From: Novacetimonas cocois
GTDB lineage: Bacteria > Pseudomonadota > Alphaproteobacteria > Acetobacterales > Acetobacteraceae
Direction of reading: 5' to 3'
Length of the DNA stretch: 32,903 nucleotides
NCBI RefSeq assembly: GCF_003311635.1
Contig: NZ_QEXL01000007.1
Location: forward strand, 52,135-85,037
Shown: piece after piece, positions 1 through 8,461 of the stretch
Layout of the letters: each line of letters starts with the position of its first letter
Position numbering within the stretch: the first letter of the stretch is position 1
The notes under the pieces: model-generated
Database searches by the model: none
The model's input: the letters and a program-made list of their open reading frames with translations, nothing else
Told to the model about the DNA's origin: nothing
Translations under genes and position numbers: made by a program

Positions 1-163
1 TCATGCCCCCTACAGGGGTCATTTTCAAAAAGGCATGCCTACCTAACGCACATACCCCTTATTTTTTTGTGCGCGGTTTTTTTTGAAAAGTGGTTTCTTG
101 GCAGTTATCCGGGAATAAATCGACGGACCAAGACTAAAGCCAATCCTGCCACATGTCTGTGGT
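1..163. other. Left-edge non-coding stretch of the island
   Basis: No convincing gene. The stretch is AT-rich, with T-tracts near 61-90 and a small CCCC/GGGG hairpin near 7-19. An open frame on the minus strand (43-240) overlaps the RHH gene and has low-complexity composition, so it is not called. Confidence 0.4.
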
Positions 164-358
164 TCATGCGCCAGCCGGGGACATCCCCGGCCATGGCTTG
201 CCAGTGAGCAAGGGGTAGTTCTTAACCGGGTCTTCGGCAATCAGAGCCAAGGCAGTTGCCAGATATCCGCTCATGGTCCAACCGTTTTCCTTGAGGATGG
301 CTTTAGCCTGTTCTTTGGTCTCACGCTCTATCGTGAAGCGTATGCGTGCCGTCTTCAT
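164..358 (-). CDS. Small ribbon-helix-helix protein, RelB/DinJ-like
   Basis: A 64-residue protein. Residues 3-45 look like the N-terminal half of RelB/DinJ antitoxins: a short basic beta strand (ARIRFTIERETKEQA), then a helix, then a turn and helix around GWTMSGYLATAL. This fits a ribbon-helix-helix DNA-binding fold. The tail (KNYPLLTGKPWPGMSPAGA) is not recognisable. The ATG at 358 has an AGGGGAT ribosome binding site just upstream that overlaps the 3' end of the integrase gene, and only 14 bases separate the two genes, so they are probably one transcript. A partner toxin would be expected next to an antitoxin, but none is visible in the 163 bases that remain. It may therefore be a regulator or excision factor of the element. 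The fold is moderately sure; the role is not known. Confidence 0.6.
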   Translation of the reverse strand: MKTARIRFTIERETKEQAKAILKENGWTMSGYLATALALIAEDPVKNYPLLTGKPWPGMSPAGA

Positions 359-372
359 TCCAATCCCCTATT

Positions 373-1650
373 TCAATATGAGGTTGCCCGAGGTCTCAAA
401 TCCTCACGCATGGATTCAAGCGTTACATGCGAATAGAACCGCTCTATCATATCAACCGATGTCCCGCAGTTTTTCGCCAATTTGTAAACACTCACGTTCA
501 TGTTGAGCATGCTTGTGATATGATAATGCCGAAACGAATATGCCGTGCGATTAACACCGCGATAATCCTTTTTCAGATTACATTCTTCAAGGAGCGCATT
601 AAGGCCACTGTTATATGATTTGACTTGCTGTGCGTTTTCATCAGCAAAGACATAATCGTCAGACAGTGGGTCTCGCTGCCATATTTCTTTCTGGACAGTC
701 CATATCAGACCAAGGTCGGGAAGGATGTTATCCTGCGGTATGAATTCACGGAATTTTCCTTTCCCATAGACTCGAATCGTGACCTTCTGCCCTTCATATT
801 TCCTATCGGCATTGAACCCAAGAATATCACTCCATTTGAGCCTTTGGGCTTCGGTCGGGCGCATTCCTGTGCCTACCATTATGCCAATGTAGGCATACAG
901 CATGGTGCGGTCGAATTTAACGCGAGGATGATGCTGGGCTTCGAGAATCCGCCTATAGGCAGTCGCTTGTAGAGTTTGGATTTCCGCAGGCGCAAAGGAA
1001 GGACGTGCGTTGTCAGTCGCCGTTACCTTATCAAAGGTGGGAACAGCTACGATATAGCCGTGATCCTTACAGTAGGTCAGAAACTTTTTTAAAATGACCT
1101 GTTCACCATATAGCGTCGAATCACTGGGTTCGATTCGACGCGGAGGGCGCGAGATACGCTTGCCTGCCCTCATATAGATGATCAATTGAATATCCTTGCC
1201 TGGGCCAGTGATCCAATAGGCTTTTCGCCAAGGCAAGAAATTGCTCAAGGTTTTGGTGGTAAGATGTGCGACTTCCTTACGACCACAAAATTCCACCACG
1301 TAGCGGCGCAGGAAAGCCGCGTGCGTGTCCTTTAGCGTTTTGGCCTGTATGTATTCCTCAATCACTTGGGCAACGGTCTTGGCGCGGGCCTCGAGCCCCG
1401 CTTCGGCACGGGCTTGTGCCGCATAATAGACTTTTGCTGCCCGCCGGTTAGCTTCTACCTCGTCTGCGGTTTTGAGGGATTCGCGTATCTGTCCCTGACC
1501 GGGAAGGGAAAACCGAACGGACCAGTTTCGGGTGCCCGGACGCCTGAACACGACCCATTCATTTTTTGAGAGTGCTACCGGACTGTGCTTGAAACTGTGC
1601 TTTTCCATTACCAACCCGTTGAAAACACTAGGCACAAAATCCTGTGCCAA
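373..1650 (-). CDS. Tyrosine recombinase / integrase of a genomic island
   Basis: Site-specific integrase of the phage/island type, about 425 residues. The catalytic domain shows the first arginine at R264 (GTGMRPTEA), a beta-hairpin lysine region (GKGKF, about 297-300), the second arginine at R374 in YSFRH, and the nucleophile Y406 in ERFYSHV. The first histidine of the usual HxLRH box is tyrosine here, as in many alphaproteobacterial integrases. Residues 90-200 form the core-binding domain. The longest frame starts at a TTG at 1650; an ATG at 1608 (MEKHSF) is an alternative start. The gene begins 74 bases from the 3' end of tRNA-Thr and reads away from it, the usual arrangement when an element has inserted at a tRNA 3' end. 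It is intact, with no frameshift. Confidence 0.9.
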   Translation of the reverse strand: MAQDFVPSVFNGLVMEKHSFKHSPVALSKNEWVVFRRPGTRNWSVRFSLPGQGQIRESLKTADEVEANRRAAKVYYAAQARAEAGLEARAKTVAQVIEEYIQAKTLKDTHAAFLRRYVVEFCGRKEVAHLTTKTLSNFLPWRKAYWITGPGKDIQLIIYMRAGKRISRPPRRIEPSDSTLYGEQVILKKFLTYCKDHGYIVAVPTFDKVTATDNARPSFAPAEIQTLQATAYRRILEAQHHPRVKFDRTMLYAYIGIMVGTGMRPTEAQRLKWSDILGFNADRKYEGQKVTIRVYGKGKFREFIPQDNILPDLGLIWTVQKEIWQRDPLSDDYVFADENAQQVKSYNSGLNALLEECNLKKDYRGVNRTAYSFRHYHITSMLNMNVSVYKLAKNCGTSVDMIERFYSHVTLESMREDLRPRATSY

Positions 1651-1682
1651 GACTGTGCTAGTGTATTTCCAACGGCTTAAAG

Positions 1683-1718
1683 AAAAAAGCCTCTGCCTAA
1701 TTGACTGTTTTCATTAGG
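1683..1718 (-). terminator. Possible weak terminator after tRNA-Thr
   Basis: Downstream of the tRNA on the minus strand there is a CCTAAT/ATTAGG stem (1696-1701 with 1713-1718), followed after a short gap by a run of six T (1683-1688). The stem is short and not adjacent to the T-run, so this is weak. The same bases must also contain or flank the recombination junction. Confidence 0.3.
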
Positions 1719-1723
1719 TTTTC

Positions 1724-1798
<75 letters not shown>

Positions 1799-1823
1799 GA
1801 CGCCGTTGGGCGGTTGGTAGCTT

Positions 1824-1890
1824 TTCCCGTCCCGCGTTGCAACCCCTTTTCACGGGATTTTATGCATCCTGCGCCAACGCGGGACGGGAA
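1824..1890. repeat. 16-bp perfect inverted repeat between tRNA-Thr and dksA
   Basis: TTCCCGTCCCGCGTTG (1824-1839) is exactly complementary to CAACGCGGGACGGGAA (1875-1890), with a 35-base loop. It lies just downstream of the dksA stop codon. Neither strand has a T-run after it, so it is not a standard intrinsic terminator. It could still protect the dksA mRNA 3' end. Confidence 0.6.
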
Positions 1891-1901
1891 CGGGGCTGGA
1901 A

Positions 1902-2315
1902 TCAGTCGTCGCGATGGATTTTTTCCATGCGTTCGTGGCGTTCCTGCGCCTCGATCGACAGGGTGGCGATGGGACGCGCCTCCAGCCGTTTCAGGCCGAT
2001 CGGCTCGCCCGTTTCCTCGCAATAGCCATAGGTGCCGGCCTCGATGCGCTGCAATGCCTGATTGATCTTGGAAATCAGCTTGCGCGCGCGGTCGCGGGTG
2101 CGCAGTTCAAGCGCCCGGTCGGTTTCCACGCTGGCGCGGTCGGTAATGTCGGCTTCGTGGATGCCGCCTTCGGACAGGCTGGCCAATGTCTCGTCCGCTT
2201 CCTTCAGAAGTTCCGCCCGCCACCGCAGCAGCTTGTGACGGAAATATTCCACCTGAAGGGGATTCATGAACTCCTCAGAGTCCGAGGGATGATAGTCGGG
2301 TGGCAATGTAAGCAT
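1902..2315 (-). CDS. dksA: RNA polymerase-binding transcription factor DksA
   Basis: A 137-residue DksA/TraR protein that binds the RNA polymerase secondary channel and works with ppGpp in the stringent response. The N-terminus (MLTLPPDYHPSDSEEFMNP) is typical of alphaproteobacterial DksA, so the ATG at 2315 is preferred over a longer frame starting at 2372. Residues 30-95 form the coiled coil, with the tip motif D56-x-x-D59-R-A that acts on polymerase. In the zinc-finger region only C99 remains; the other three cysteine positions are T102, S120 and A123. This one-cysteine form is known in Alphaproteobacteria and does not need zinc for its fold. It has no close operon partner: the tRNA lies downstream and the efflux gene ends 131 bases upstream. 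Confidence 0.93.
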   Translation of the reverse strand: MLTLPPDYHPSDSEEFMNPLQVEYFRHKLLRWRAELLKEADETLASLSEGGIHEADITDRASVETDRALELRTRDRARKLISKINQALQRIEAGTYGYCEETGEPIGLKRLEARPIATLSIEAQERHERMEKIHRDD

Positions 2316-2446
2316 GTTAACTGGTCCCTGCGCCTCGGCTCCGGCATGCGGCCCCCGCGTCGGGACCGGCATGGCGGAACCGCGCGGCTTATATCAGGCG
2401 AGTTCAGGCCGCGCCAAGCATTTCCGCACGATCCGGGTCTTTTCCG

Positions 2447-4057
2447 CTATGCCGGGTGCGATGCGGCCGGGGGTGTGGCGGGTGTTGTGGCGGCGGTTTT
2501 CACGGCGGCCTTCTTCTTTGGCATGTTCTCGGGATAGGTCGTCTCCCACCCGCCGCCAAGCGCGTTGTACAGCCGTACGAGGTTGCCTGAAATCGCTGCG
2601 GTGCTGGTGGTCAGGTCGGATTGCGACGACAGCAGCTGGCGCTGCGCGTCGAGCACCGTCAGGTATGTCACCATCCCCCTGCCATACTGGTCCTGCGCCA
2701 GACGGAGGGAGGCACGGTTGGCCTCCACCTGGGCTGCGATGAAATCATGCCGCCGCTGTTCATCGGTATAGGCGGTCAGCGCGTTGTCCACGTCATGCCA
2801 TGCCTGCAGCACCGTCTGCTGATAGGCGATGGCCGCCTCCTTCTGTTCGGACTTGCGCAGTTCCAGCTGCCCGCGCAGGCGGCCGCCCTGGAACAGCGGC
2901 AGGGTGATCGACGGGCCGACGTTCCATGCCTTTGCGTTCCAGAAGCCAAGGTCGCGGAACGACAGGGATTCGAATCCGAAACCGGCATTGATCGTCACGC
3001 GGGGATAGAATTCGGCCACGGCCTCGCCCACCTGCGCGGTGGCGGCATGCAGGCTGGCCTCCGCCCGGCGGATGTCGGGCCTGCGCCGCGCCAGTTCCGA
3101 CGGCACGCCGATCGGCACGCTGGGCGGTACGGGCGGGATGGCCGACGCCACCAGCAGCTTGTCCGCCAATGCGCGCGGCGGCTCGCCCATCAGCATGCTC
3201 AGCGCGTTGACCTGCGTCACCAGCTGCTGTTCCAGCCGGGGGATGCGCGACACCGTCCCCTCCAGCTGCGCGCGGGCGCGTTCGACGTCGAGGTCGCTGC
3301 TCATGCCATGGTCGTAACGCTGCTGGTTCAGTTCCAGCATGCGTTGCGCCACGTCGCGGTTTTCCATCACGATGCGCAGCTGTTCCTGCACCCCGCGCAG
3401 TTCCATGTAATCGCGCGCAACCTCGGACTGCCGGGAAATCAGCATGCCGCGCCGTGCCTCACGCGTGACCTGCGCCGATGCGGCCGCCGCCTCGTACTGG
3501 CGGCGCACGCGGCCCCACAGGTCCATTTCCCACGTCGCGTCGATGCTGTCGCGCCACTGGTTGAACAGGGGGATCTTCGCCTGTCCGGGGGGCACGGCGC
3601 CCATGCCGGGGATCAGGCCGTCGGGATGTTCCTGGTCGATGTCGGTCACGATGCGCTGCAGGGTCTTGGTGCTGTACTGCTGGCGCGCGTACGATCCCGC
3701 GGCCGACATGGCGGGAAAGCGCTCGGCGCCGGCGATGCGCAGCTCGGCGCGGCTTTCGGCCATGCGGTAGGCAAAGCGCCGGACGTCGAGGTTGTCCGTC
3801 GCCACCCTGCGTTCCAGTTCCGACAGGACGGGATCGTGGAAACAGTCCCACCATGCGGGATCGGGCGTATCGTCCGTCACCTGGCTTGCAACCGGCTTTT
3901 CCCCGGCTGCCGTCGTGGTGTGCATGGTGGCGGGGCCGCCATACTTTTTGGGCGTCCACGGAGTCGGCTTGTGAAAATTGGGGCCGACCGCGCATCCGGC
4001 CGTCACCATCGACAACCCGACCACGGCGGTGCGCCATGAAAATCCCCTAACCACCAA
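2447..4057 (-). CDS. Outer-membrane efflux lipoprotein, NodT/OprM-type
   Basis: A trimeric outer-membrane channel of the TolC superfamily, about 536 residues, which connects inner-membrane pumps to the outside. The N-terminus has a signal segment ending in a lipobox, VTAGC, with C22 as the lipidated residue, followed by AVGPNFHKP, a hallmark of the NodT family. Two duplicated outer-membrane-factor repeats follow. The end is rich in Ala, Pro and Lys (from PKKKAAVKT). The frame opens with TTG at 4057 or GTG at 4054, with AGGGGG about 6 bases upstream; the nearby ATG (4037) is in another frame. No pump or membrane-fusion gene is adjacent, so it is an orphan channel. The divergent TetR gene and the operator between them suggest control by that repressor. 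Confidence 0.9.
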   Translation of the reverse strand: MVVRGFSWRTAVVGLSMVTAGCAVGPNFHKPTPWTPKKYGGPATMHTTTAAGEKPVASQVTDDTPDPAWWDCFHDPVLSELERRVATDNLDVRRFAYRMAESRAELRIAGAERFPAMSAAGSYARQQYSTKTLQRIVTDIDQEHPDGLIPGMGAVPPGQAKIPLFNQWRDSIDATWEMDLWGRVRRQYEAAAASAQVTREARRGMLISRQSEVARDYMELRGVQEQLRIVMENRDVAQRMLELNQQRYDHGMSSDLDVERARAQLEGTVSRIPRLEQQLVTQVNALSMLMGEPPRALADKLLVASAIPPVPPSVPIGVPSELARRRPDIRRAEASLHAATAQVGEAVAEFYPRVTINAGFGFESLSFRDLGFWNAKAWNVGPSITLPLFQGGRLRGQLELRKSEQKEAAIAYQQTVLQAWHDVDNALTAYTDEQRRHDFIAAQVEANRASLRLAQDQYGRGMVTYLTVLDAQRQLLSSQSDLTTSTAAISGNLVRLYNALGGGWETTYPENMPKKKAAVKTAATTPATPPAASHPA

Positions 4058-4133
4058 CGCGGCCCCCTGTTGTCCTTGTCGTCAATACGATAAACCTGTT
4101 CGTACGCAACGGTTACGCGATATCATTTACCAT

Positions 4134-4152
4134 TGACCGATCAGTTCGGTCA
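4134..4152. promoter_or_regulatory. Probable TetR operator between efflux gene and tetR
   Basis: TGACCGATCAGTTCGGTCA has exact 7-bp arms (TGACCGA/TCGGTCA) around a 5-base centre, in the 165-base gap between two divergent genes. Arm content and size match TetR-family operators. It is about 77 bases from the efflux start and 71 bases from the regulator start, so one site could control both. Confidence 0.65.
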
Positions 4153-4222
4153 GCTCCATAACCTATCCGCTTTACGCATCGGGTCAATCGAAACTAACGG
4201 ACAAAAGGTCAGGATACGTCTG

Positions 4223-4930
4223 ATGGCTGCAGCGCCCCCACCCCCCGGCCGGGATCACCCGCCGGTCCAGCCAGTGGGCACCACCGCGACGGGCACGTCA
4301 CCGGCCAAGCGCGCGCAGATCCTTGCTGGCGCGGCGCGCATCTTCGCCGAACATGGATACGAAGGGGCCAGCATGTCGTGCATCGCGCGCGACGCGGGCG
4401 TGTCCAAGGGGACGCTCTACAACTATTTCGACAGCAAGGCGGTGCTGTTCTGCGCCTTCATCGAACAGTGCACGCGCGAAAAACTGCCGCTGATGTTCCG
4501 CCGCATCGACGAGGGCGCGACCCTGGCGGAATCGCTTGAACACGTGGCCACGGCGCTGATCCAGCTCATCATATCGCCCATTTCGCTGATGCTGAACCGC
4601 GTCATCGTGTCAGAGGCGGGGAATTTCCCCGAACTGGCGCAGACGTTCTGGACGCACGGCCCGCAGCAGGCCACCAGCATCCTTGCCGCGTGGCTGGCCC
4701 GCGCACCGCAGAGCGACCTGCTCGACGTGCCTGACCCGCTTTTCGCGGCGGAACAGTTCTATGCCCTGTGCCAGACGCACATCGCCGGGCGGGCGCGCAT
4801 GCAGCTGCCGGTCGATACCTCCGACGAATATATCGCCTTTGTCGCGCGTTCGGCGGTGCGGGTGTTCCTCAATACCTATCAGCGCGATGGACAGCGTCTG
4901 CCGCCCCTGCCCTATCGCGCCACGCCGTGA
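4223..4930 (+). CDS. TetR/AcrR family transcriptional regulator
   Basis: A 235-residue one-component regulator. After a Pro-rich lead (AAAPPPPGRDHPP), the DNA-binding domain spans about residues 28-75. Its helix-turn-helix is MSCIARDAGVSKGTLYNYF (51-69), the classic TetR signature. The C-terminal half is the ligand-binding and dimerisation domain, helical and poorly conserved. The ATG at 4223 is preferred because AGGTCAGGA lies upstream; an earlier TTG at 4133 would place the operator inside the coding region. It is divergent from the outer-membrane efflux gene, which it most likely represses, along with itself. The inducer cannot be read from the sequence. Confidence 0.9.
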   Translation: MAAAPPPPGRDHPPVQPVGTTATGTSPAKRAQILAGAARIFAEHGYEGASMSCIARDAGVSKGTLYNYFDSKAVLFCAFIEQCTREKLPLMFRRIDEGATLAESLEHVATALIQLIISPISLMLNRVIVSEAGNFPELAQTFWTHGPQQATSILAAWLARAPQSDLLDVPDPLFAAEQFYALCQTHIAGRARMQLPVDTSDEYIAFVARSAVRVFLNTYQRDGQRLPPLPYRATP

Positions 4931-5109
4931 CGCCGCGGTGACAACGCGCGGCGGCGGGCCATCGGGCGCCCGGAAAACCGCGATCGGGATGACATAATAT
5001 TGCTCCGTCCTTTTTCACGAAACCGTGTCCCCGCCGGGCCGGGGACGGGGGTTGCGCCGTTGTCGCCTATACGCAGACTCTGGCGCCGGACAAGGATCAG
5101 GAGGGTGAC

Positions 5110-6327
5110 GTGGGACGTGTATATGTGGTCGGCACATGCGACACCAAGGCCATCGAGCTGCGCTATGTCCACGACCTCCTGACGGGACAGGGCGTGTCCG
5201 CCGTCATCGTGGATGTCAGCACCGCGCTGCGCGCGCCATGTTCGGAACAGTCCGATACGATCGACCCGGCCACCGTCGCCGCCGCCCATCCCGATGGCCC
5301 GCAGGCGGTGTTCACACGCCGGCGCGGCAGCTCCATCGCCGCCATGGCCACGGCGCTGCGCCGGTTCCTGTGCGCGCGCGACGACGTGGACGGGGTGCTG
5401 GGAATCGGGGGGTCGGGCGGCACCGCGCTGATCGCGCCCGCGCTGCAGGCCCTGCCGCTGGGCCTGCCGAAGATGATGGTCTCCACCGTCGCGTCGGGCA
5501 ATGTCGCGCCATATGTCGGCGGGTCGGACATCGCCATGGTCTATTCCGTGACGGACATGGAGGGGCTGAACCGCCTGTCGCGCCGCATCCTTGCCAACGC
5601 CGCCAACGCCATGGCGGGCATGGCGGCCCACCTGCCGCCCGCGATACACGATACGCGCCCGGCGGTGGGGCTGACGATGTTCGGCCTGACCACGCCATGT
5701 GTCGAACGCATCGTCAGCGACCTGGAGGACACGTTCGACTGCATGGTCTTCCACGCCACCGGCACCGGCGGCCGCGCGATGGAACGCATGGCCGATTCGG
5801 GGCAGCTGGCGGGCATCATCGACGTCACGACCACCGAAATCTGCGACTTCCTGTCCGGCGGGATCTTCCCGTGCGATGACGACCGGCTGGGGGCCGCCAT
5901 CCGCACGGGCGTCCCCTATGTCGGCAGCTGCGGCGCGCTGGACATGGTCAATTTCGGCGCGATCGATACCGTGCCCGCCCATTACCGCGACCGCGTGCTG
6001 GTGGAACATAATCCGCAGGTCACCCTGATGCGGACCTCGGTCGAGGAATGCCGCGCGATGGGCGAATGGATCGGCCACCGCCTGAACCAGTGCCAGGGCG
6101 AGGTACGGTTTTTCCTGCCCGAAGGCGGCTTTTCCCTGCTGGACCGCATGGGGGAACCCTTTTACGACCCGCAGGCGGACCAGACCCTGTTCGAGGCACT
6201 GGAACGCACGGTGGAACAGACACCGCGACGCCGGTTGATCCCCCTGCCCTATGGGGTGAACGACACGGCGTTCGCTGATACGCTTGCGGCCACGTTCCGC
6301 AGCCTCTTTAACGGAGAACACAGCTGA
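5110..6327 (+). CDS. UPF0261 / Tm-1-like ATP-binding domain protein
   Basis: A 405-residue member of UPF0261, the family that forms the N-terminal half of the tomato antiviral protein Tm-1. Visible family marks are the N-terminal VGTCDTK (7-13) and the glycine-rich [11 protein letters not shown] (98-108), which probably binds a nucleotide phosphate. It is followed by [18 protein letters not shown] and a conserved second domain with a [12 protein letters not shown] segment. The GTG start at 5110 is supported by a strong AGGAGGG about 5 bases upstream. The stop overlaps the next start by one base (TGATG), so the two genes are translationally coupled. In bacteria these proteins are uncharacterised; a metabolic enzyme role on a small acid is likely, but the substrate is unknown. 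Confidence 0.88.
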   Translation: MGRVYVVGTCDTKAIELRYVHDLLTGQGVSAVIVDVSTALRAPCSEQSDTIDPATVAAAHPDGPQAVFTRRRGSSIAAMATALRRFLCARDDVDGVLGIGGSGGTALIAPALQALPLGLPKMMVSTVASGNVAPYVGGSDIAMVYSVTDMEGLNRLSRRILANAANAMAGMAAHLPPAIHDTRPAVGLTMFGLTTPCVERIVSDLEDTFDCMVFHATGTGGRAMERMADSGQLAGIIDVTTTEICDFLSGGIFPCDDDRLGAAIRTGVPYVGSCGALDMVNFGAIDTVPAHYRDRVLVEHNPQVTLMRTSVEECRAMGEWIGHRLNQCQGEVRFFLPEGGFSLLDRMGEPFYDPQADQTLFEALERTVEQTPRRRLIPLPYGVNDTAFADTLAATFRSLFNGEHS

Positions 6328-7157
6328 TGCCTTCGATTCCACGCGCAGAAATCCTGAAGAAATTCCGCAAGATGATTGCGGACAAACATCCTATCATCGG
6401 TGGTGGCGCCGGCACGGGCCTGTCCGCCAAGTGCGAGGCGGCGGGCGGCATCGACCTGATCGTCATCTACAACTCGGGCCGGTATCGCATGGCCGGTCGC
6501 GGGTCGCTGGCCGGGGTGCTGGCCTATGGCAACGCCAACCAGATCGTCATGGACATGGCGCGCGAGGTCCTGCCGGTCGTCCCCCACACGCCGGTCCTGG
6601 CGGGGGTGTGCGGCACCGACCCGTTCGTCGATTTCGATGTGTTCCTGGATGATGTGAAGCGGATCGGCTTTTCAGGCATCCAGAATTTTCCGACCGTGGG
6701 GCTGATCGACGGGAATTTCCGCCGCAACCTCGAAGAAACCGGCATGAGCTATGCGCTGGAGGTCGATGTCGTCGCGCGCGCCCATAAAAAGGACCTGCTG
6801 ACGACGCCCTATGTCTTTGACGCGGAACAGGCACGCGACATGACAAGGGCCGGGGCCGACGTGCTGGTGGCGCATATGGGCCTGACATCGGGCGGGGCCA
6901 TCGGGGCGGGCACCACCATGACGCTGGAGGATTCGATCACGCTCATCAACGAGATTTCCGAGGCCGCGCGCTCCATCCGGCCGGACATCATGCTGCTGTG
7001 TCATGGCGGCCCGATCGCGATGCCCGACGACGCGCAGAAGGTTCTGGATAACTGTCCCGACTGTCATGGCTTCTATGGCGCATCCAGCATGGAACGCCTG
7101 CCGGTGGAGGTCGCCCTGACCGAACAGACCCGCCGGTTCAAGAACATGAAGCGCTGA
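6327..7157 (+). CDS. PEP-hydrolase-like TIM-barrel protein
   Basis: A 276-residue protein of the phosphoenolpyruvate hydrolase-like family (PEP mutase/isocitrate lyase-type TIM barrel). Family marks are [20 protein letters not shown] near the N-terminus, the [17 protein letters not shown] stretch, [21 protein letters not shown] and [12 protein letters not shown]. It overlaps the preceding UPF0261 gene by one base. In plant and fungal Tm-1-like proteins the same two domains are fused in one chain, so the two products probably work together. The barrel matches the C-terminal half of such fusions. Catalytic activity has not been established for these bacterial pairs and the natural substrate is unknown. 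Confidence 0.85.
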   Translation: MPSIPRAEILKKFRKMIADKHPIIGGGAGTGLSAKCEAAGGIDLIVIYNSGRYRMAGRGSLAGVLAYGNANQIVMDMAREVLPVVPHTPVLAGVCGTDPFVDFDVFLDDVKRIGFSGIQNFPTVGLIDGNFRRNLEETGMSYALEVDVVARAHKKDLLTTPYVFDAEQARDMTRAGADVLVAHMGLTSGGAIGAGTTMTLEDSITLINEISEAARSIRPDIMLLCHGGPIAMPDDAQKVLDNCPDCHGFYGASSMERLPVEVALTEQTRRFKNMKR

Positions 7158-7171
7158 AAGGCGGCACCCGT

Positions 7172-7196
7172 GGGGCCGTGCGTGCTGCGCGGCCCC
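7172..7196 (+). terminator. GC-rich hairpin after the UPF0261 operon
   Basis: GGGGCCG (7172-7178) pairs with CGGCCCC (7190-7196) 15 bases after the stop codon. There is no T-run, so it is at best a weak or factor-assisted terminator; repeat copy A follows directly. Confidence 0.35.
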
Positions 7197-7215
7197 GACC
7201 ATGCCCTGGAATCAT

Positions 7216-7297
7216 AAAAGTTTCCGGGTGCTACCTTTTCCCCAAAATGCCGCGTCTTTCAAAGCTTTTTGCAAAAAGCTTCACCAAAAACCTTTCG
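7216..7297 (-). repeat. Dispersed palindromic element, copy A
   Basis: Minus-orientation copy. The core palindrome (AAAGC-TTTTTGCAAAAAGCTT, 7261-7281) is well kept, followed by CACCAAAAAC on the outer flank. The second hairpin is degenerate (CTACC...GCCGCG). It lies between convergent genes. Confidence 0.75.
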
Positions 7298-7323
7298 ACA
7301 GCATGCAGGGGGCTGCGTGACGT

Positions 7324-7794
7324 CTATTTGTGGGATGGGTGAAAGATGGTGAATTGCGCATGGCAGATGGTCATGCGGCCATGTTCCGGCTGTCCCACCC
7401 ATGTTCCGATCAGGGTCGTCTCACGCCCCGCATGTGCTGGATCCTGCAGGGTGTAATGCAGCTGCTCCGTCACAAGCGGCACCCCGTTGATCGAGACATC
7501 GCTCAGGATTTTCCTGTCCAGTCGCACCGCGCTGCGGTTTTCCGGCGCATAGAAGGACAGGACCTGCGCACGGTCATCAATGTCCCCCACCGGGGAAATT
7601 TCATGATACCCGGCACACAGCAGGGGGGCCATGTCCGATGGACGGAATTCGTCCTCGGCCGTCAGCAGGTGATCGACCGCCTCCGACAGGGGGGATGCGT
7701 CCGCCCGGCCTGCGAACGCCACGCAGGCCAGCGAAAGCATGAAGGCAACCGGCAGGACACGACAGCGGAACCCTGAAACACGACGTCTGTGCAT
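7324..7794 (-). CDS. Small secreted protein, unknown
   Basis: A 156-residue protein. Start chosen at ATG 7794 (MHRRRVSGF), with AGGAAAG about 8 bases upstream; a longer frame has no added support. A signal peptide is clear: basic N-terminus, hydrophobic VAFMLSLACVAFAG, and probable cleavage after ADA near residue 33. The mature part (LSEAVDHLLTAEDEFRPSDMAPLLCAGYHEIS...) and the size suggest an NTF2-like or SnoaL-like fold, but this is only a guess. It has two cysteines that could pair. It lies 129 bases after the MarR gene on the same strand and could be the last gene of that operon. The substrate or partner is unknown. Confidence 0.7.
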   Translation of the reverse strand: MHRRRVSGFRCRVLPVAFMLSLACVAFAGRADASPLSEAVDHLLTAEDEFRPSDMAPLLCAGYHEISPVGDIDDRAQVLSFYAPENRSAVRLDRKILSDVSINGVPLVTEQLHYTLQDPAHAGRETTLIGTWVGQPEHGRMTICHAQFTIFHPSHK

Positions 7795-7923
7795 AAACCG
7801 GCTTTCCTGAACCCATGAACGGACATTCAGCACGCCGCAGGAACGGCTGAACTCCTCCCGCACCTTACCCCGATTCATTTCTGTCTTGCAACAAGGCACA
7901 TGAAACCGCCGGATGCCGCCCGT

Positions 7924-8430
7924 TCAGCCATCCGCTGTGCCAACCGGTCGGTCAAGCAGGGCGGAGATGCGGTCGAACAGCGACATCCGTTGCAACGCGT
8001 CATCCAGGCGGTCGAAGACATCCACCACGCCCCCCGCCTCCCTGTCGAGCATCGCCGCCGCCTGATCGAATACCTCCCACAGCGGCGTCAGTTCACGGAC
8101 CCGGCCCTGCCCCTCGGGCGTCAGGAAAAGGACCCGGCGACGCCCGTCGTCGGGATCCGGCCGGGATGCGACAAGGCCCGCGGCCTCCAGCGAACGCACG
8201 GCCTGGCTGACGGAGACATGCGTGATATGCAGCCGTTCGGCGATCTGCCCGATCGACAGGGGGCCATTTCGCACGATCTGGTTGAGGGGACCGAACCAGC
8301 GCTGCTCGAACTTTATGCCAAGCGTCGCGTAAACGCGTGTCGCATCGCGATCTATCTGCTCCGACAGGCGCCGCAGCCGCGCGCCCAGCGCCTTGCCACG
8401 CGCATCGCGGCTGAAATCATGCCCGCTCAT
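7924..8430 (-). CDS. MarR family transcriptional regulator
   Basis: A 168-residue winged helix-turn-helix regulator. The DNA-binding core is LSIGQIAERLHITHVSVSQAVRSLEAAGLV, followed by the wing PDPDDGRRRVLFLTPEG, the classic MarR pattern with the DxRxR wing. Helical segments at both ends form the dimer interface. The start is ATG at 8430 (MSGHDFSRD); a GTG two codons upstream (8436) is possible. It follows the S41 peptidase gene by about 30 bases on the same strand, so the two are probably co-transcribed. An inverted repeat at the operon promoter (9473-9494) is the likely binding site, which would give autoregulation. The ligand is unknown. Confidence 0.9.
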   Translation of the reverse strand: MSGHDFSRDARGKALGARLRRLSEQIDRDATRVYATLGIKFEQRWFGPLNQIVRNGPLSIGQIAERLHITHVSVSQAVRSLEAAGLVASRPDPDDGRRRVLFLTPEGQGRVRELTPLWEVFDQAAAMLDREAGGVVDVFDRLDDALQRMSLFDRISALLDRPVGTADG

Positions 8431-8461
8431 GACCACACCGCGACGGATATCGGGGAGGTCG

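Noticed and set aside
43-240. Small minus-strand open frame at the window start.
   Set aside because: No ribosome binding site or family match, and it overlaps the better-supported RHH gene.
2621-4039. A 472-codon open frame on the plus strand opposite the efflux gene.
   Set aside because: It is a high-GC shadow: rich in Arg, His, Gly and Ala, with no family motifs, while the minus strand encodes a clear NodT-type protein. The same holds for frames at 4912-6342, 20493-21046, 25112-26563, 26642-27880 and 31050-32468.
5027-5046. GTCCCC...GGGGAC hairpin after the first tetR gene.
   Set aside because: Very GC-rich background, imperfect centre and no T-run; not distinct enough to call a terminator.
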